DNA of 64,000 bases from an uncultured Paraglaciecola sp. (GCA_947498355.1 CANMKA010000010.1:1-64000); one strand, 5' to 3'. Shown: positions 1 to 9,138, numbered from the stretch's first letter. Numbers and translations are program-made. The notes: generated by a model not told the origin, from the sequence alone.

Positions 1-7
1 AAAAACT

Positions 8-364
8 ATGAAAATAAACATTTCAGGTCATCACGTAGAAGTTAGCCCTAGTGTCAAAGAGCATATCGAACAAAAGTTATCTAAAGTCGCCAGCCATTTT
101 CCATCTCTTATTGCCATAGATTGCATCATTCGAAAAGAACATGGTGATTTTCAAGTAGAGCTTGTCACCACCTATGAAGGAACACGTATTGCTACCTCAG
201 GTGAAGACAAGGTTATGTACCCATCCATCGCCAAAGCAGCGAAAAAACTCGACGCAGCACTGATGCACCGAAAAGGTCAATTGAAAGGCGATTTACACAA
301 AAAACCCGAAACCAATGCCCCTGAAATTGCAGTAGACATTATTCAGGAAATGGAACTCAACTAA
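8..364 (+). CDS. hpf: Ribosome hibernation promoting factor (short form)
   Basis: The 118-residue product has the single HPF/YfiA S30AE domain and no C-terminal dimerisation domain, so it is the short form. These proteins bind the 30S decoding region in stationary phase and help form inactive 100S ribosomes. Visible family features are the start MKINISGHHVEVSPSVKEHI and the basic patch around residues 70-95 (AAKKLDAALMHRKGQLKGD). The ATG lies only 7 bases from the window edge, so its ribosome binding site is not visible. In relatives hpf usually follows rpoN, which would lie outside this window. A terminator follows directly, so this is the last gene of its transcript. Confidence 0.95.
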   Translation: MKINISGHHVEVSPSVKEHIEQKLSKVASHFPSLIAIDCIIRKEHGDFQVELVTTYEGTRIATSGEDKVMYPSIAKAAKKLDAALMHRKGQLKGDLHKKPETNAPEIAVDIIQEMELN

Positions 365-385
365 GCTCCCAATTAACCAAATAAG

Positions 386-419
386 GCCCATAACAGTCAA
401 ATGTTGTGGGCTTTTTTTT
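386..419 (+). terminator. Rho-independent terminator after hpf
   Basis: A 10-bp stem (386-395 with 402-411, one G-T pair) has a 6-base loop and is followed by eight T residues on the plus strand. It ends the hpf transcript and separates it from the response-regulator gene. Confidence 0.9.
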
Positions 420-476
420 GAAAACGAGTTGTATTAAGAAAGACAAAACTGGACTTTCCCCTTACTCAAGAATAAA

Positions 477-505
477 TTGACTAGGACCTCTTGGTCTTTT
501 ATATA
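477..505 (+). promoter_or_regulatory. Candidate sigma-70 promoter of the TPR response regulator
   Basis: TTGACT (477-482) and TATATA (500-505) are separated by exactly 17 bases, close to the sigma-70 consensus. Transcription would start near 512. That is after the AAGGGA at 505-510 which would serve as ribosome binding site for the TTG at 518. Either the real promoter is further upstream, or translation starts later (ATG 554). The box match is clear, but the role is not certain. Confidence 0.45.
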
Positions 506-517
506 AGGGACGATAAT

Positions 518-2176
518 TTGATCAAAATTCCGCAGCAAAAGCCCTACGCAGACATGTCAGTGTTAATCATAGACGGGCAAGCCTTAGTTCATACTGTAAT
601 ACGAGATGCTTTTTTAGATGCGGGGATCCACAATGTAAAAAGTGCTTACGACGCTTATGCCGCCTCAAGACTATGCGATGTGAATGATTTTGACATTGTA
701 CTGATTGCATTTGATGTAAAAAGTGACAAAGACGGATTTAACCTTCTTGAAGAAATGAAGTTTAAAGGACAAATCAGTAAAACTACCTGTGTCATATTTT
801 TAAGTGCAGATACAACTCAAGGTTTGGTTAATTGCGTGGTAGAAATGGAACCCACAGATTTTTGGGTAAAACCACTAGACAAGTCCAAAGTTGAAAAGCG
901 GATTAAGCAAATACTCCTCATTGAGAAAAAGCTGTACGCACTGCGTTATTGTTTTGACCAAGAAGAATACCCGACCGCAATTTATTACGCAGAGCGTCAG
1001 CTAAAAGACCAGGCCTTGGCTCACTATCACCCTCATATTAATCGAATTATTGGCCGGAGCCTGTTCAATTTACAAGAGTATCAAGGCGCGTACGATTTTT
1101 ACTCTAAGCTGGCGTTAAGCTACAAATACGCTTGGGTTCAGGTTGGGTTGGTGGCCACACTCTTAAAGTTGCAGCAAGTAGACCAAGCCAACGAATTAGC
1201 CGCAACGTTATTGGAGCGAGAAGATACAAAATTTGCCACGTACGATTTACTCGCTGAATACCATATCACTCGAGAAGACTATCAAGTGGGTTACGAAATT
1301 ATTCAAGAAGCCACTAAATTAGCGCCTCGTAGTATAGAACGTAACAAAAAATCTTGGAATCTAGCTAGGCTTAATCACGACAAATTGGGCCAATATATCG
1401 CAACCAAAAACATGGCAAAGTATGCCAAAAATTCGATACACGACTGCCCTTCTTTAAGCATGAACGTGATCCGGTCGTCACTCGATTTAGCCTCGTCTGT
1501 GACCGAAGGCGAGGCCGCAAAAATACTGGCTATAACCGAAAGCAAAATTGCAAGAATGCTTCACGAGTACCCATCGAGCAAAGAACTCACTGAGCAGCTG
1601 CATGTCATTCAAGCTAGGTTACTTAACCTAAGAGATAAAAAACAAGACGCTGAAGAGTTAATGCAAAGCCAAGTAAAAGTGAGAGTAGCCAAAACCTTTG
1701 AAGATAGCCTAGACAAAATCAAAGCTTTTCATGAAGTCGGTATGTGGGAACAGTCCATGCTGTTGCTTGATCAGTTAAAAGATAATTTCGAGCATGATTC
1801 GTTCACGGGTAAAGTGTTAGCAGAGTATTTAGAACAAGAGTCCAAAGAACGTAGGCATATTCGCTACAGTCCTAAAGAGCTGGGAGAAATGGCTTCGGTA
1901 CACTACAAGCACAGGCGCTATAAACCTGCTCATAATTTGCTGGTACAAGCCAGAGAACTTAGCCCCAACAATATAAATTTGACCATTAGCCATTTAAAAA
2001 TATTGGCCTATTTAGCCGAACAAGATACCTTAGAAGAAGAGGTAAAGCCGCATATTACCGAATGTTTCGAAAAATTAGCGGTAGAAACCTTAACCGAAAA
2101 ACAACAGACAAATGTCGACGAATACATTGAGCGGATTACTAAAACTGGGTTTAAACCCACACAGGAGTATGCATGA
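518..2176 (+). CDS. TPR response regulator with degenerate receiver domain
   Basis: The 552-residue protein has an N-terminal receiver (REC) domain (about residues 12-135) followed by roughly 400 residues of helical TPR-like repeats. In the REC domain the conserved lysine (KPLD, about residue 118) is present. The usual acidic pair is D-G instead of D-D (about 19-20), and the position of the phospho-accepting aspartate is alanine (about residue 64, in VLIAFD). Phosphorylation by a histidine kinase therefore looks unlikely; it may be a phosphorylation-independent scaffold. The frame is open from a TTG at 491. I prefer the TTG at 518 because AAGGGA lies 7 bases upstream; ATG 554 is another option. 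Its stop overlaps the next start (ATGA), so the two genes are coupled. The partner and pathway are unknown. Confidence 0.8.
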   Translation: MIKIPQQKPYADMSVLIIDGQALVHTVIRDAFLDAGIHNVKSAYDAYAASRLCDVNDFDIVLIAFDVKSDKDGFNLLEEMKFKGQISKTTCVIFLSADTTQGLVNCVVEMEPTDFWVKPLDKSKVEKRIKQILLIEKKLYALRYCFDQEEYPTAIYYAERQLKDQALAHYHPHINRIIGRSLFNLQEYQGAYDFYSKLALSYKYAWVQVGLVATLLKLQQVDQANELAATLLEREDTKFATYDLLAEYHITREDYQVGYEIIQEATKLAPRSIERNKKSWNLARLNHDKLGQYIATKNMAKYAKNSIHDCPSLSMNVIRSSLDLASSVTEGEAAKILAITESKIARMLHEYPSSKELTEQLHVIQARLLNLRDKKQDAEELMQSQVKVRVAKTFEDSLDKIKAFHEVGMWEQSMLLLDQLKDNFEHDSFTGKVLAEYLEQESKERRHIRYSPKELGEMASVHYKHRRYKPAHNLLVQARELSPNNINLTISHLKILAYLAEQDTLEEEVKPHITECFEKLAVETLTEKQQTNVDEYIERITKTGFKPTQEYA

Positions 2177-2331
2177 AAAAATTATTAAGTCTTTTGGCTA
2201 TTAGCCTGTTACTCGTTGCCTGCGCGCCCGAAATTGGCAGCCCAAAATGGTGCGAAAAAATGAAAGATAAACCCAAAGCAGATTGGACAGTCACAGAAGC
2301 AAAAGACTTCACCCAACACTGCATTTTATAA
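2173..2331 (+). CDS. Small DUF3012-type lipoprotein
   Basis: The 52-residue protein overlaps the preceding gene by 4 bases (ATGA). It begins with a lipoprotein signal peptide (MKKLLSLLAISLLLVACAPE, lipobox LVAC, lipidated Cys at residue 17). The short mature part contains KWCEKMKDKPKADWTVTEA and a second Cys near the end (QHCIL). The pattern of a Trp-Cys pair, a central Lys-Pro-Lys and a terminal Cys fits the DUF3012 family of gammaproteobacterial small lipoproteins, whose function is unknown. The two mature-part cysteines could form a disulfide in the periplasm. Family assignment is from memory of the motif; the reading frame, lipobox and overlap are seen directly. Confidence 0.75.
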   Translation: MKKLLSLLAISLLLVACAPEIGSPKWCEKMKDKPKADWTVTEAKDFTQHCIL

Positions 2332-2448
2332 TGGAAAGCGCAGTGGGTAGCCTTTCTGACAGATGCGCCTAAAAATTAACAGTACCTTAGGTCTAGCCAT
2401 TGGCATATACTGCGGCGAATTATTACTCTTTACGAAAAAAGGATACTT

Positions 2449-2988
2449 ATGAAAAAGTTCACCGCACTCTTGTTAGCCTCAAGTCTGGCCTTTTCTGCAA
2501 CTTCTCACGCTGAAGGCGGGTGGTTAGACTCAGTTAAAAGTTTATTCGGCATGGGTGAACCAGCAGCGAGTACTACAGAGCAAGCGCCTAGCATGACCGG
2601 CATGATCAACTCAATCACTGAAAACTTAGGCGTAACACCTGAACAAGCAAAAGGTGGATTGGGATCTTTGATGAGCTATGTGAAAAGCAGTGGTTCGAGC
2701 GAGCAATTCTCAGCCTTGTCTTCAGCTATCCCCGGCCTTAAACAAGTATTAAGTGCTGCGCCAAGCGTTTCAGCCAATCAAGATGGCGTTGCAGGCTTGT
2801 TAAATAAAGCCGCTGAGTACAACCAAACCTTAAAAAGCATCAATACTGTAAAACAACAATTTGAAGCCTTGGGTTTATCGCCACAAATGATTGCTAGCTT
2901 CATTCAGCAAGCTAAAAGCTATCTCGATACCCCGCAAGGTCAGCAAGCTAAAAAGTTACTAACCGAAAGCCTATCTAAATTGGTTTAG
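2449..2988 (+). CDS. DUF2780 family secreted protein
   Basis: The 179-residue protein has an N-terminal signal peptide with cleavage expected after ATSHA (about residue 21). The mature part is rich in Ser, Gly, Gln and Ala, with amphipathic helices such as LTPQ-like segments (GVTPEQAKGGLGSLMSYVK) and a C-terminal helical stretch ending KKLLTESLSKLV. This arrangement fits DUF2780 (VcgC/VcgE-type) proteins of Vibrio and Alteromonadales, which have no established biochemical role. AAGGA stands 8 bases before the ATG. It is followed by a strong inverted repeat and appears to be a single-gene transcript. Confidence 0.75.
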   Translation: MKKFTALLLASSLAFSATSHAEGGWLDSVKSLFGMGEPAASTTEQAPSMTGMINSITENLGVTPEQAKGGLGSLMSYVKSSGSSEQFSALSSAIPGLKQVLSAAPSVSANQDGVAGLLNKAAEYNQTLKSINTVKQQFEALGLSPQMIASFIQQAKSYLDTPQGQQAKKLLTESLSKLV

Positions 2989-3013
2989 TAACAGATTTAA
3001 CTTGTTTACAGCC

Positions 3014-3042
3014 AGTGCCATCATCCTAATTTTGATGGCACT
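3014..3042 (+). terminator. Inverted repeat, probable terminator after the DUF2780 gene
   Basis: A perfect 10-bp stem (3014-3023 with 3033-3042) has a 9-base loop. The following sequence, CACTGTTTGT, is only weakly T-rich, so termination efficiency is uncertain. It lies between two convergent genes. Confidence 0.6.
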
Positions 3043-3130
3043 CACTGTTTGTACCAATAAGTATAAAGTCAATTCTGCTTATCTCCGTGGCTAAGTGTTG
3101 GAGAGTAGCCCACCTTATCTTAGGTAAATA

Positions 3131-3610
3131 TTAACAACGCCAACAAAACTCACTCGAAGATAGACTGCCATCGTTATTTACGTCCCATGCACGCCTTCCA
3201 TCACCGAACAAAAACACACTGCCATCATCTTGCTGAATACTGCCAGTAATAGGTTTAGCTTGAAGTACGTACGTGCCATTAGATGCCTCTGAAATTGTCA
3301 AATCATAACGACGGTTAGCATAAGGCTCAGCAGAAGGTGAATGACCATGAAAAATAGCGGGCTTTCCTGTGTTTTCACCTGCTTCGGCCGCCCCTAGGTA
3401 ACTAAAAGACGCCGCTTTGTGGCGTTCCAATGCTGCAGCAAAGCTCATCAAATCAGCCTGTACTGCCGAACGATTGCTGTCTTTTATGAAGCCTTGATAA
3501 CTTGGATAGCCGACAACTGTGAGTAACCCAACAATTGCCACAACTATCATAAGTTCAAGCAAGGTGAAGCCTGCTTGAACTTGACCGGAAAAAGTCACTC
3601 GTTTGCTCAT
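3131..3610 (-). CDS. pilE: Type IV pilin-like protein PilE (minor pilin)
   Basis: A 159-residue prepilin. The class III signal is short and basic (MSKRVTFSGQVQAG) and is cut before FTLLE, with Glu at position 5 of the mature protein, followed by a hydrophobic helix (LMIVVAIVGLLTVVGYPSY). The C-terminal part ends with a Cys pair (EFCWRC) that could close the pilin D-loop, and has an Asp/Asn-rich stretch (WDVNNDGSLS) resembling a calcium loop. A start at 3610 is preferred over the in-frame codon at 3637 because GAGG precedes it and it overlaps the pilY1 stop as TAATG, typical of coupled translation. It is the last gene of the pilV-W-X-Y1-E operon. PilE-type minor pilins help prime pilus assembly. 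Confidence 0.88.
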   Translation of the reverse strand: MSKRVTFSGQVQAGFTLLELMIVVAIVGLLTVVGYPSYQGFIKDSNRSAVQADLMSFAAALERHKAASFSYLGAAEAGENTGKPAIFHGHSPSAEPYANRRYDLTISEASNGTYVLQAKPITGSIQQDDGSVFLFGDGRRAWDVNNDGSLSSSEFCWRC

Positions 3611-6600
3611 TACTGCCTCTCTGTTTCGGTTTTCCAACTACTCTTTTGTACGCGCTCAAAATTACTGTGGATATTCTCAGCCAAACACTCAAAGTCTGAA
3701 CCACATGCCTGTTGAGTTCCGTCATCTTCTAGGGTTTTCACCGTAGAGGCACATTCAGTACCTAAGCAAATGATAGGTTTAATAATATCTTCAATTAAAA
3801 TTTTAGTTTCTGGGGCTATGCCGGTTTGCTTTAACTGAGCAAAGCGATCCGTATGCTCCCGTTGTTCATTATTATTTAAATCTGTCACGGCATTGCCATT
3901 TACTAGCTGCACCAGATAGGCTCGACTATTCCCCGTAGGCGGCGCGCAGGCACTAGTACTTGCCGATGCAGGTAAGTAAGTAGTAAAAACAATTTGATAA
4001 TCGAGTATCAAAGGCGAAGCCAATACCTTTTCTCCGCCTTCGGTTAACCGAATAAACCAGCCATTAGCGTTTGAAAATTGTTTACTTTCTAGGGTTTGAG
4101 CGCTCTCATTACTTGAGGTAAGCAAATGTTGGGATGCATCATATAAACTTCCTAAACCATAGGGAGTGCTAGGCAAGGTGGCATACCCTTCCTCGTCAAA
4201 CTTAAATACGCCTGCATCTTTAATCATATAAAAATGGTCATTAATCGTGGTATTTAATGGATGTGCTCTAAAGCCCGAGCCTATGGCGACCGCGTAGTAG
4301 TGCTCATCGCCTAATCTAATTTCAGACACATCTGGGCCGTAATAGAAGCGACGATTATCAATATCTAGATCTCCAGCAAAATCAGCGAGTAGCCCCCCAC
4401 GAACTAAATCAGTCACAGATTCACCATTGATAATATCAAGTCGAAATAACTGCCCACCCATGTCTGCCACGTACATGTGATCAGCAAAGCCATCGCTATC
4501 ACGGTCAATAACAGAAATTCTTGCGGGAATACTATACTGCATTTCAGGTAAGTTTAAGTTTGCTCCAGTGCGACTCGCTGACCAAATTAACTCTCCGGTG
4601 TCAGCGTCGACGATAAACACAGAGTTCCCCACAGAATCTGGACTACGATTGAGTTTGCTATCTTGATCTTCATCATAGCCTCCACCAAAAATCATGACAT
4701 TTCGAGTGACCGAGCCCACACGAATTTTAGTCAGAGTAGGTCTAGACCAAGTTTGTCCTAGGTTGGCAAATTCTGCGGTGCCTCCATCAATTTTAAACAT
4801 CAATTTAGGAGAGTGTTTGTCGGTAATATCAAAGGCATAGTAGTTATTTCCTCCGCGGCGCATCCCCAAATAGAGATACTTATTGGCGCCTACCGTGCGC
4901 AGTACCATGTCACCGTCTAAACCGTATATGTGCGAAAAAGTAGACGAGTCCCGATACAAGTCATACACGTTGGCTAATAATTCGCGAGGCATAATGGCCC
5001 AATTCTCATTGCCGGTAGCTGTGTCAAAAGAGTGTAAAAAACCATGATTGGTCGCCACAAAAACCACGCTATCGGTCAAGGAGTAATTAACAATGACGGG
5101 CTGAGAATGAATAGGATCACCTAAGGTGCGCCTAACATCGTTGACTAAGCCATCACCATCTTCATCTCTTACGTCTACGCCTCTAGCCCACTGCAATAAT
5201 GTATCTCGTAAATTTTCGGGTTCTGGTTCAGACGCAATAAGCAAATCTGAGATACTCAAATCTGAATTTGATTCATGCAATAAATTGCTGGGTTGAACGA
5301 TATTGCCCGGCGTAGAGAGAACATAGGTATTACGAGGCAAGCCCATTTGTTCGGCCACCCCACCGTTTCTGACATCATTGCCATCTGCCAATAAAGACCA
5401 AAAGCTATGGGCGCTGTCGTTAAAAAATCCAGTAACACTGTCTACCGCGTTTAATCCGTTTTTATCTAACACCTCGGCCCCTTCTAAACGGTAGCGTTTA
5501 ACATTTCCCGGCCATAAGGTCCCCTCGGCAGGTTTAAACAGCGCAAAATACAATTCATCGTTATGAGTGAGTCGATTCAACTGATTAACTGCGACCCCAG
5601 GAGACACAAAGGTGGCATTGACATCCTTTACTGTTTTAAGAATCGTTTGGAACACTTCGACTAAATCGTCACTGTTGTCTGCGGTATAAAAATCGCCGCC
5701 GCCATTAATAGCCAAGTCATTTAAGAATGCATTAGCTGTCGAGCCTGCAGAAAAACCAATCGTATGCGTAAATACGCGGGAGTTGATGGCTGACTCGTCA
5801 CCATCAGCTATATTTTGCACTAAATCTAATCCACATTTTTCACCGTCATCACCACGGCAAGATTTACCCAACAAGCTCTCTATTTCAGACACGCTATGAT
5901 TGTTGTTAGCAATACCATCAGACAAAAGTACTATGTGATTATTGGTTTGACATACTCGATCTGATACCGGGCTAATGTAACGCGGTTCACCGGGAATATA
6001 CTCATTCATGCAGTTTATGTTGCTCAAATCATCCGAATTGCAACCCGCGGGTAAAACCGAATCGGCGCCAGAGTACGACAACCTATGGCTAACTCGAGTG
6101 CTTCGCCTAACATTTGACGACACCGAGCTTTGGCCTCGCTGTTTACCGTACAAGACATCCAATCCGCCATAGTAACTGGCCGCTTCGTATAAGGTATCAA
6201 CGATAGGGGTAAAACCATTAGGAGACAGAGTATCGACTTGACTAATTAAATGCTGCCTCACAGTTGAGGTGCTGCCAGGGGTGGCTTGCCCCTGATACTC
6301 AACAACTAACCTTACGGCATCCGACGGCCGCCCATTATAGGTGTAAGCCCCTCTCACCCCCACCAAATCTGAAAACACAAACATCATATCGTTACCGGGT
6401 TGCCAACCTGAACGCCCCACCAAGGCCTCAACGATAGAGACAACTGACGGACTACGATAGTCAGCATTTCGGAACCACTGAGGAATGTTGTTCCACGTCA
6501 CCCCAGACGTTTTAGGTTTATCTCTTAACAAATATCTACGGTAAGGCGAAAAACTGTTGGGATCATCTTCAGCAACACCCGATATGGTAAAAGATGCGAA

Positions 6601-7689
6601 GCCTGAATCGCTATTTTGATAAGCAGTAAACTCTAAGTAAGCTTGCGTAATGGTCGCACCTTGGGGAATGTTAACGTTATTAAACCTAACCCCAAGAAAA
6701 CGGTTTGATGTAGCGCGAAAAGTAAGCTCAGAACCTGTAGCTTGATAACCATCAGAACGCTCTTCGGCATTATTTGCCTGAGCATTAACCTGGTACGTTG
6801 CTTGGCCACGAATACATCCAGTCGCACTGGTTTCGTCGTAGATCACTACAAGTTGCGGCGACAGCCCAGTTCCTTCATCAAAACCATCAACTACCCTAGC
6901 ACTGCTTGAAGAACTGCCCTGCCCTTCAATTAATACGTTGATTGCATTGCCCCCACACCAAGCACTTCGATCTACAACTTCTTGAATTACCGAACTAATA
7001 TCAGGGGTGATGATGCTTTCACCCGATAAAGGGAAGTCATTATCCGTATTCCACAATACGGACTGAGATCCGGTGGTACGGCTCGTTAAATTGCCTGCAC
7101 TTGTTGCAAAAGCCGAGGCATTATTAGTCAACTCGGCACGTAAGGTTAAATCCGTCGCCCCTGCATTTGCCAAGTTCGAGGTGAATCGAATATACGCACG
7201 AGTAATCACCGCCCCCTGAGGAATATTTAGCCCACTAAACCTCAATCCCGTTGTGACAAGATTCGTGCCTTGAGACAAAGTTAAATTGTCGCTATCAGTC
7301 GTAACAAGGGTATCCACTTCATAAGCATCATCTTGAGACTGAGAGATAGAGGTAATAATTTCTGGCGACACTGCATCATCGATAGGTCGAACAGGATAGA
7401 GAATAGGCCCACCAAAATCAGAAAAACGCATAAGACCAGCATTGATATTGGTTACCGAGTTTAGCGTTTGCTGCAAGGCTCTTTGTACTCTGAGCATACG
7501 GGTTTCAGAGCCACCGTCCTTAGCATCCATACTACCAGACGTATCCATAATGAATAACACATTGGGGTCGTAGGTTACTGAGCTGCTTGCGGTACCCAAA
7601 TAAATTTCAAGATCGTCTGCATGCGCACTCGTGATAAAAATGCTCAACAAAAGGGCTATCAACCATTTTCTATTCAGAAGAACTCCCAT
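3610..7689 (-). CDS. pilY1: PilY1-type pilus tip adhesin with split VWA domain
   Basis: The 1359-residue secreted protein has a signal peptide (cut near ITSAHA, residue 24). A von Willebrand A domain opens with a complete MIDAS motif DTSGSM (49-54). Between this and the later VWA strands (NHIVLLSDGIANNN) lie about 400 residues with two related beta-rich segments, recognisable by IPQGAVITRAYIRFT and IPQGATITQAYLEFT. They resemble DNRLRE/CBM96-type modules. The C-terminal half is the PilY1 beta-propeller (VFVATNHGFLHSFD; ADMGGQLFRLD) with Asp-rich calcium loops (DRDSDGFAD). The start at 7689 has GGAGAG 5 bases upstream and follows the pilX stop by 13 bases; the longer reading from 7749 would run into pilX. 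PilY1 proteins cap the pilus and control retraction and surface sensing. Confidence 0.92.
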   Translation of the reverse strand: MGVLLNRKWLIALLLSIFITSAHADDLEIYLGTASSSVTYDPNVLFIMDTSGSMDAKDGGSETRMLRVQRALQQTLNSVTNINAGLMRFSDFGGPILYPVRPIDDAVSPEIITSISQSQDDAYEVDTLVTTDSDNLTLSQGTNLVTTGLRFSGLNIPQGAVITRAYIRFTSNLANAGATDLTLRAELTNNASAFATSAGNLTSRTTGSQSVLWNTDNDFPLSGESIITPDISSVIQEVVDRSAWCGGNAINVLIEGQGSSSSSARVVDGFDEGTGLSPQLVVIYDETSATGCIRGQATYQVNAQANNAEERSDGYQATGSELTFRATSNRFLGVRFNNVNIPQGATITQAYLEFTAYQNSDSGFASFTISGVAEDDPNSFSPYRRYLLRDKPKTSGVTWNNIPQWFRNADYRSPSVVSIVEALVGRSGWQPGNDMMFVFSDLVGVRGAYTYNGRPSDAVRLVVEYQGQATPGSTSTVRQHLISQVDTLSPNGFTPIVDTLYEAASYYGGLDVLYGKQRGQSSVSSNVRRSTRVSHRLSYSGADSVLPAGCNSDDLSNINCMNEYIPGEPRYISPVSDRVCQTNNHIVLLSDGIANNNHSVSEIESLLGKSCRGDDGEKCGLDLVQNIADGDESAINSRVFTHTIGFSAGSTANAFLNDLAINGGGDFYTADNSDDLVEVFQTILKTVKDVNATFVSPGVAVNQLNRLTHNDELYFALFKPAEGTLWPGNVKRYRLEGAEVLDKNGLNAVDSVTGFFNDSAHSFWSLLADGNDVRNGGVAEQMGLPRNTYVLSTPGNIVQPSNLLHESNSDLSISDLLIASEPEPENLRDTLLQWARGVDVRDEDGDGLVNDVRRTLGDPIHSQPVIVNYSLTDSVVFVATNHGFLHSFDTATGNENWAIMPRELLANVYDLYRDSSTFSHIYGLDGDMVLRTVGANKYLYLGMRRGGNNYYAFDITDKHSPKLMFKIDGGTAEFANLGQTWSRPTLTKIRVGSVTRNVMIFGGGYDEDQDSKLNRSPDSVGNSVFIVDADTGELIWSASRTGANLNLPEMQYSIPARISVIDRDSDGFADHMYVADMGGQLFRLDIINGESVTDLVRGGLLADFAGDLDIDNRRFYYGPDVSEIRLGDEHYYAVAIGSGFRAHPLNTTINDHFYMIKDAGVFKFDEEGYATLPSTPYGLGSLYDASQHLLTSSNESAQTLESKQFSNANGWFIRLTEGGEKVLASPLILDYQIVFTTYLPASASTSACAPPTGNSRAYLVQLVNGNAVTDLNNNEQREHTDRFAQLKQTGIAPETKILIEDIIKPIICLGTECASTVKTLEDDGTQQACGSDFECLAENIHSNFERVQKSSWKTETERQ

Positions 7690-7702
7690 TACTTCTCTCC
7701 TG

Positions 7703-8284
7703 TTATTGAGATGCTGGGGCAAATACCGACGCAGTTTGGCTATTAGCAACTACGTATTTACTATCTTGTACTCGACCACATCCTCTGATGATAAACACAT
7801 GACAACTAATATTACTGCCACCAATCACATTGCTCGAACCAATACATGCCTGCTCTCGGACAAACGCCGTTCTCGACCAACTTTGCGTTTGCGGAGAATC
7901 ACGAAAATTACCTGCTTGCGTATGTTGCGTGTTTTTTTGCAAGCCAGCCGCCGTTAGGGTTCTATTGGTCCAATTGTCGCCATCAAAACAGCTTAGGTCT
8001 TGCACACCAGGATCGTATTGAATACCGGCTCTGGCATCAGACAAGGGATCATTTAAGGCGTCGTTACTGAGCAAAGCTTTGTCTTCAGATTCAAATAACA
8101 CAGCACCTATCGCTGACTCTGCAGCATCAAATGCCATAGAGCGGCGTTCCATTGAACTGGCCATCTTACTCTGCAACAAGCTACTGGATACCGATGATAC
8201 CCCCAAGATAGTTAAGCTCAGTAACACCAGTAAGGCAAAAACCATTACCAGACCGGATTGCTTAGAGGGATATGGGCAACTCAT
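7703..8284 (-). CDS. pilX: Type IV pilus assembly protein PilX
   Basis: The 193-residue protein has the PilX-type N-terminus: a short leader ending SKQSG, then a long hydrophobic helix (LVMVFALLVLLSLTILGV) without Glu at position 5, followed by SSLLQSKMASSMERRSMAFDAAESAI, the family signature. It belongs to the minor-pilin priming complex under the cytoplasmic membrane. The gene overlaps pilW by 4 bases (ATGA) and leads into pilY1 with 13 bases between. Several Cys residues in the C-terminal half (DLSCFDGD, EQACIGSS, ISCHVF, RGCGRV) suggest disulfides. Confidence 0.9.
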   Translation of the reverse strand: MSCPYPSKQSGLVMVFALLVLLSLTILGVSSVSSSLLQSKMASSMERRSMAFDAAESAIGAVLFESEDKALLSNDALNDPLSDARAGIQYDPGVQDLSCFDGDNWTNRTLTAAGLQKNTQHTQAGNFRDSPQTQSWSRTAFVREQACIGSSNVIGGSNISCHVFIIRGCGRVQDSKYVVANSQTASVFAPASQ

Positions 8285-9138
8285 AAATTTCTACTCCGCA
8301 CTGTATTTTTACTGTTACGTAAGGTCACAGTGACTTCAAATTGTTTAAATAACCGTGATTCACTCGGCGTGAACACAGCCTCATCGAGCAGTTTAAAACC
8401 GGTAGATTGGGCAATTTCGATATCCGCATCGGCCTTCAACAATAATGCAATACGAATCGCCACAACCTGTGCACCCGATGCTTTGGCTGCATCCAAGGCA
8501 TCGGCTGTAATGAATTGAACGGGTCTGGCACTATTATCAGAAGAACTGAAATCAGCACTGATCCCATATTGCACCTGAAAACTGTACACGTCATCAAGCA
8601 AGGTATAAGCCCTATCGGCATCATTATCCACTGCGACTTTCAGTCCCTGTAAAACGCGCCCGTCAAACCCTCTGCATTTGAGGGAGTTGGCATCGAGAAA
8701 ATATTGATTCACCACAAAAAACTCTTGCTCGTCAACATAGCCATGGGTTACCCCCCGACAATCCTGTGCACCTTGCATTGCAACGACTAAGGTATCGCTA
8801 GCACCATCCACTCCTTCAATTGCCCCAATTGCAGCATTGCCAGCAAAATCTCCAGGGGCTGGAACGGGGGAATTAGTCACAAAATACGCCTCGCTGACCA
8901 AATCAATATCTTGATTGAGTGCTGGTGACAGCATGTCATAACGTCCAGCCATGAGTAGTTCATTGCGCAATCGAGAAACAATAAATCGCCCATTTTCTTG
9001 GACAGAGGCTAAACCTCGGTTTAATCGCTCCGTGGCATTGTTACTGATCATCACTTGAATAACTGAAGCAGAAATCACTAACCCCAGAGCAAGTGAGATC
9101 ATTAATTCGACGAGAGTGAAGCCAGCTTGATTTTTCAC
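8281..9138 (-). CDS. pilW: Type IV pilus assembly protein PilW
   Basis: A 285-residue prepilin with the leader MKNQAG cut before FTLVELMISLALGLVISASV (Glu5 present), then the PilW pattern of an extended helix and the segment ENGRFIVSRLRNELLMAGR. The C-terminal region contains the family-typical LLDDVYSFQVQYGI and AVRIALLLKA-like strands. It is a minor pilin of the priming complex. It overlaps pilV by 4 bases and pilX by 4 bases, indicating translational coupling across the operon. Confidence 0.9.
   Translation of the reverse strand: MKNQAGFTLVELMISLALGLVISASVIQVMISNNATERLNRGLASVQENGRFIVSRLRNELLMAGRYDMLSPALNQDIDLVSEAYFVTNSPVPAPGDFAGNAAIGAIEGVDGASDTLVVAMQGAQDCRGVTHGYVDEQEFFVVNQYFLDANSLKCRGFDGRVLQGLKVAVDNDADRAYTLLDDVYSFQVQYGISADFSSSDNSARPVQFITADALDAAKASGAQVVAIRIALLLKADADIEIAQSTGFKLLDEAVFTPSESRLFKQFEVTVTLRNSKNTVRSRNL

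Noticed and set aside
7631-8518. Several plus-strand open frames opposite pilX and pilW
   Set aside because: They overlap strongly supported pilin genes, have atypical composition and no independent evidence.
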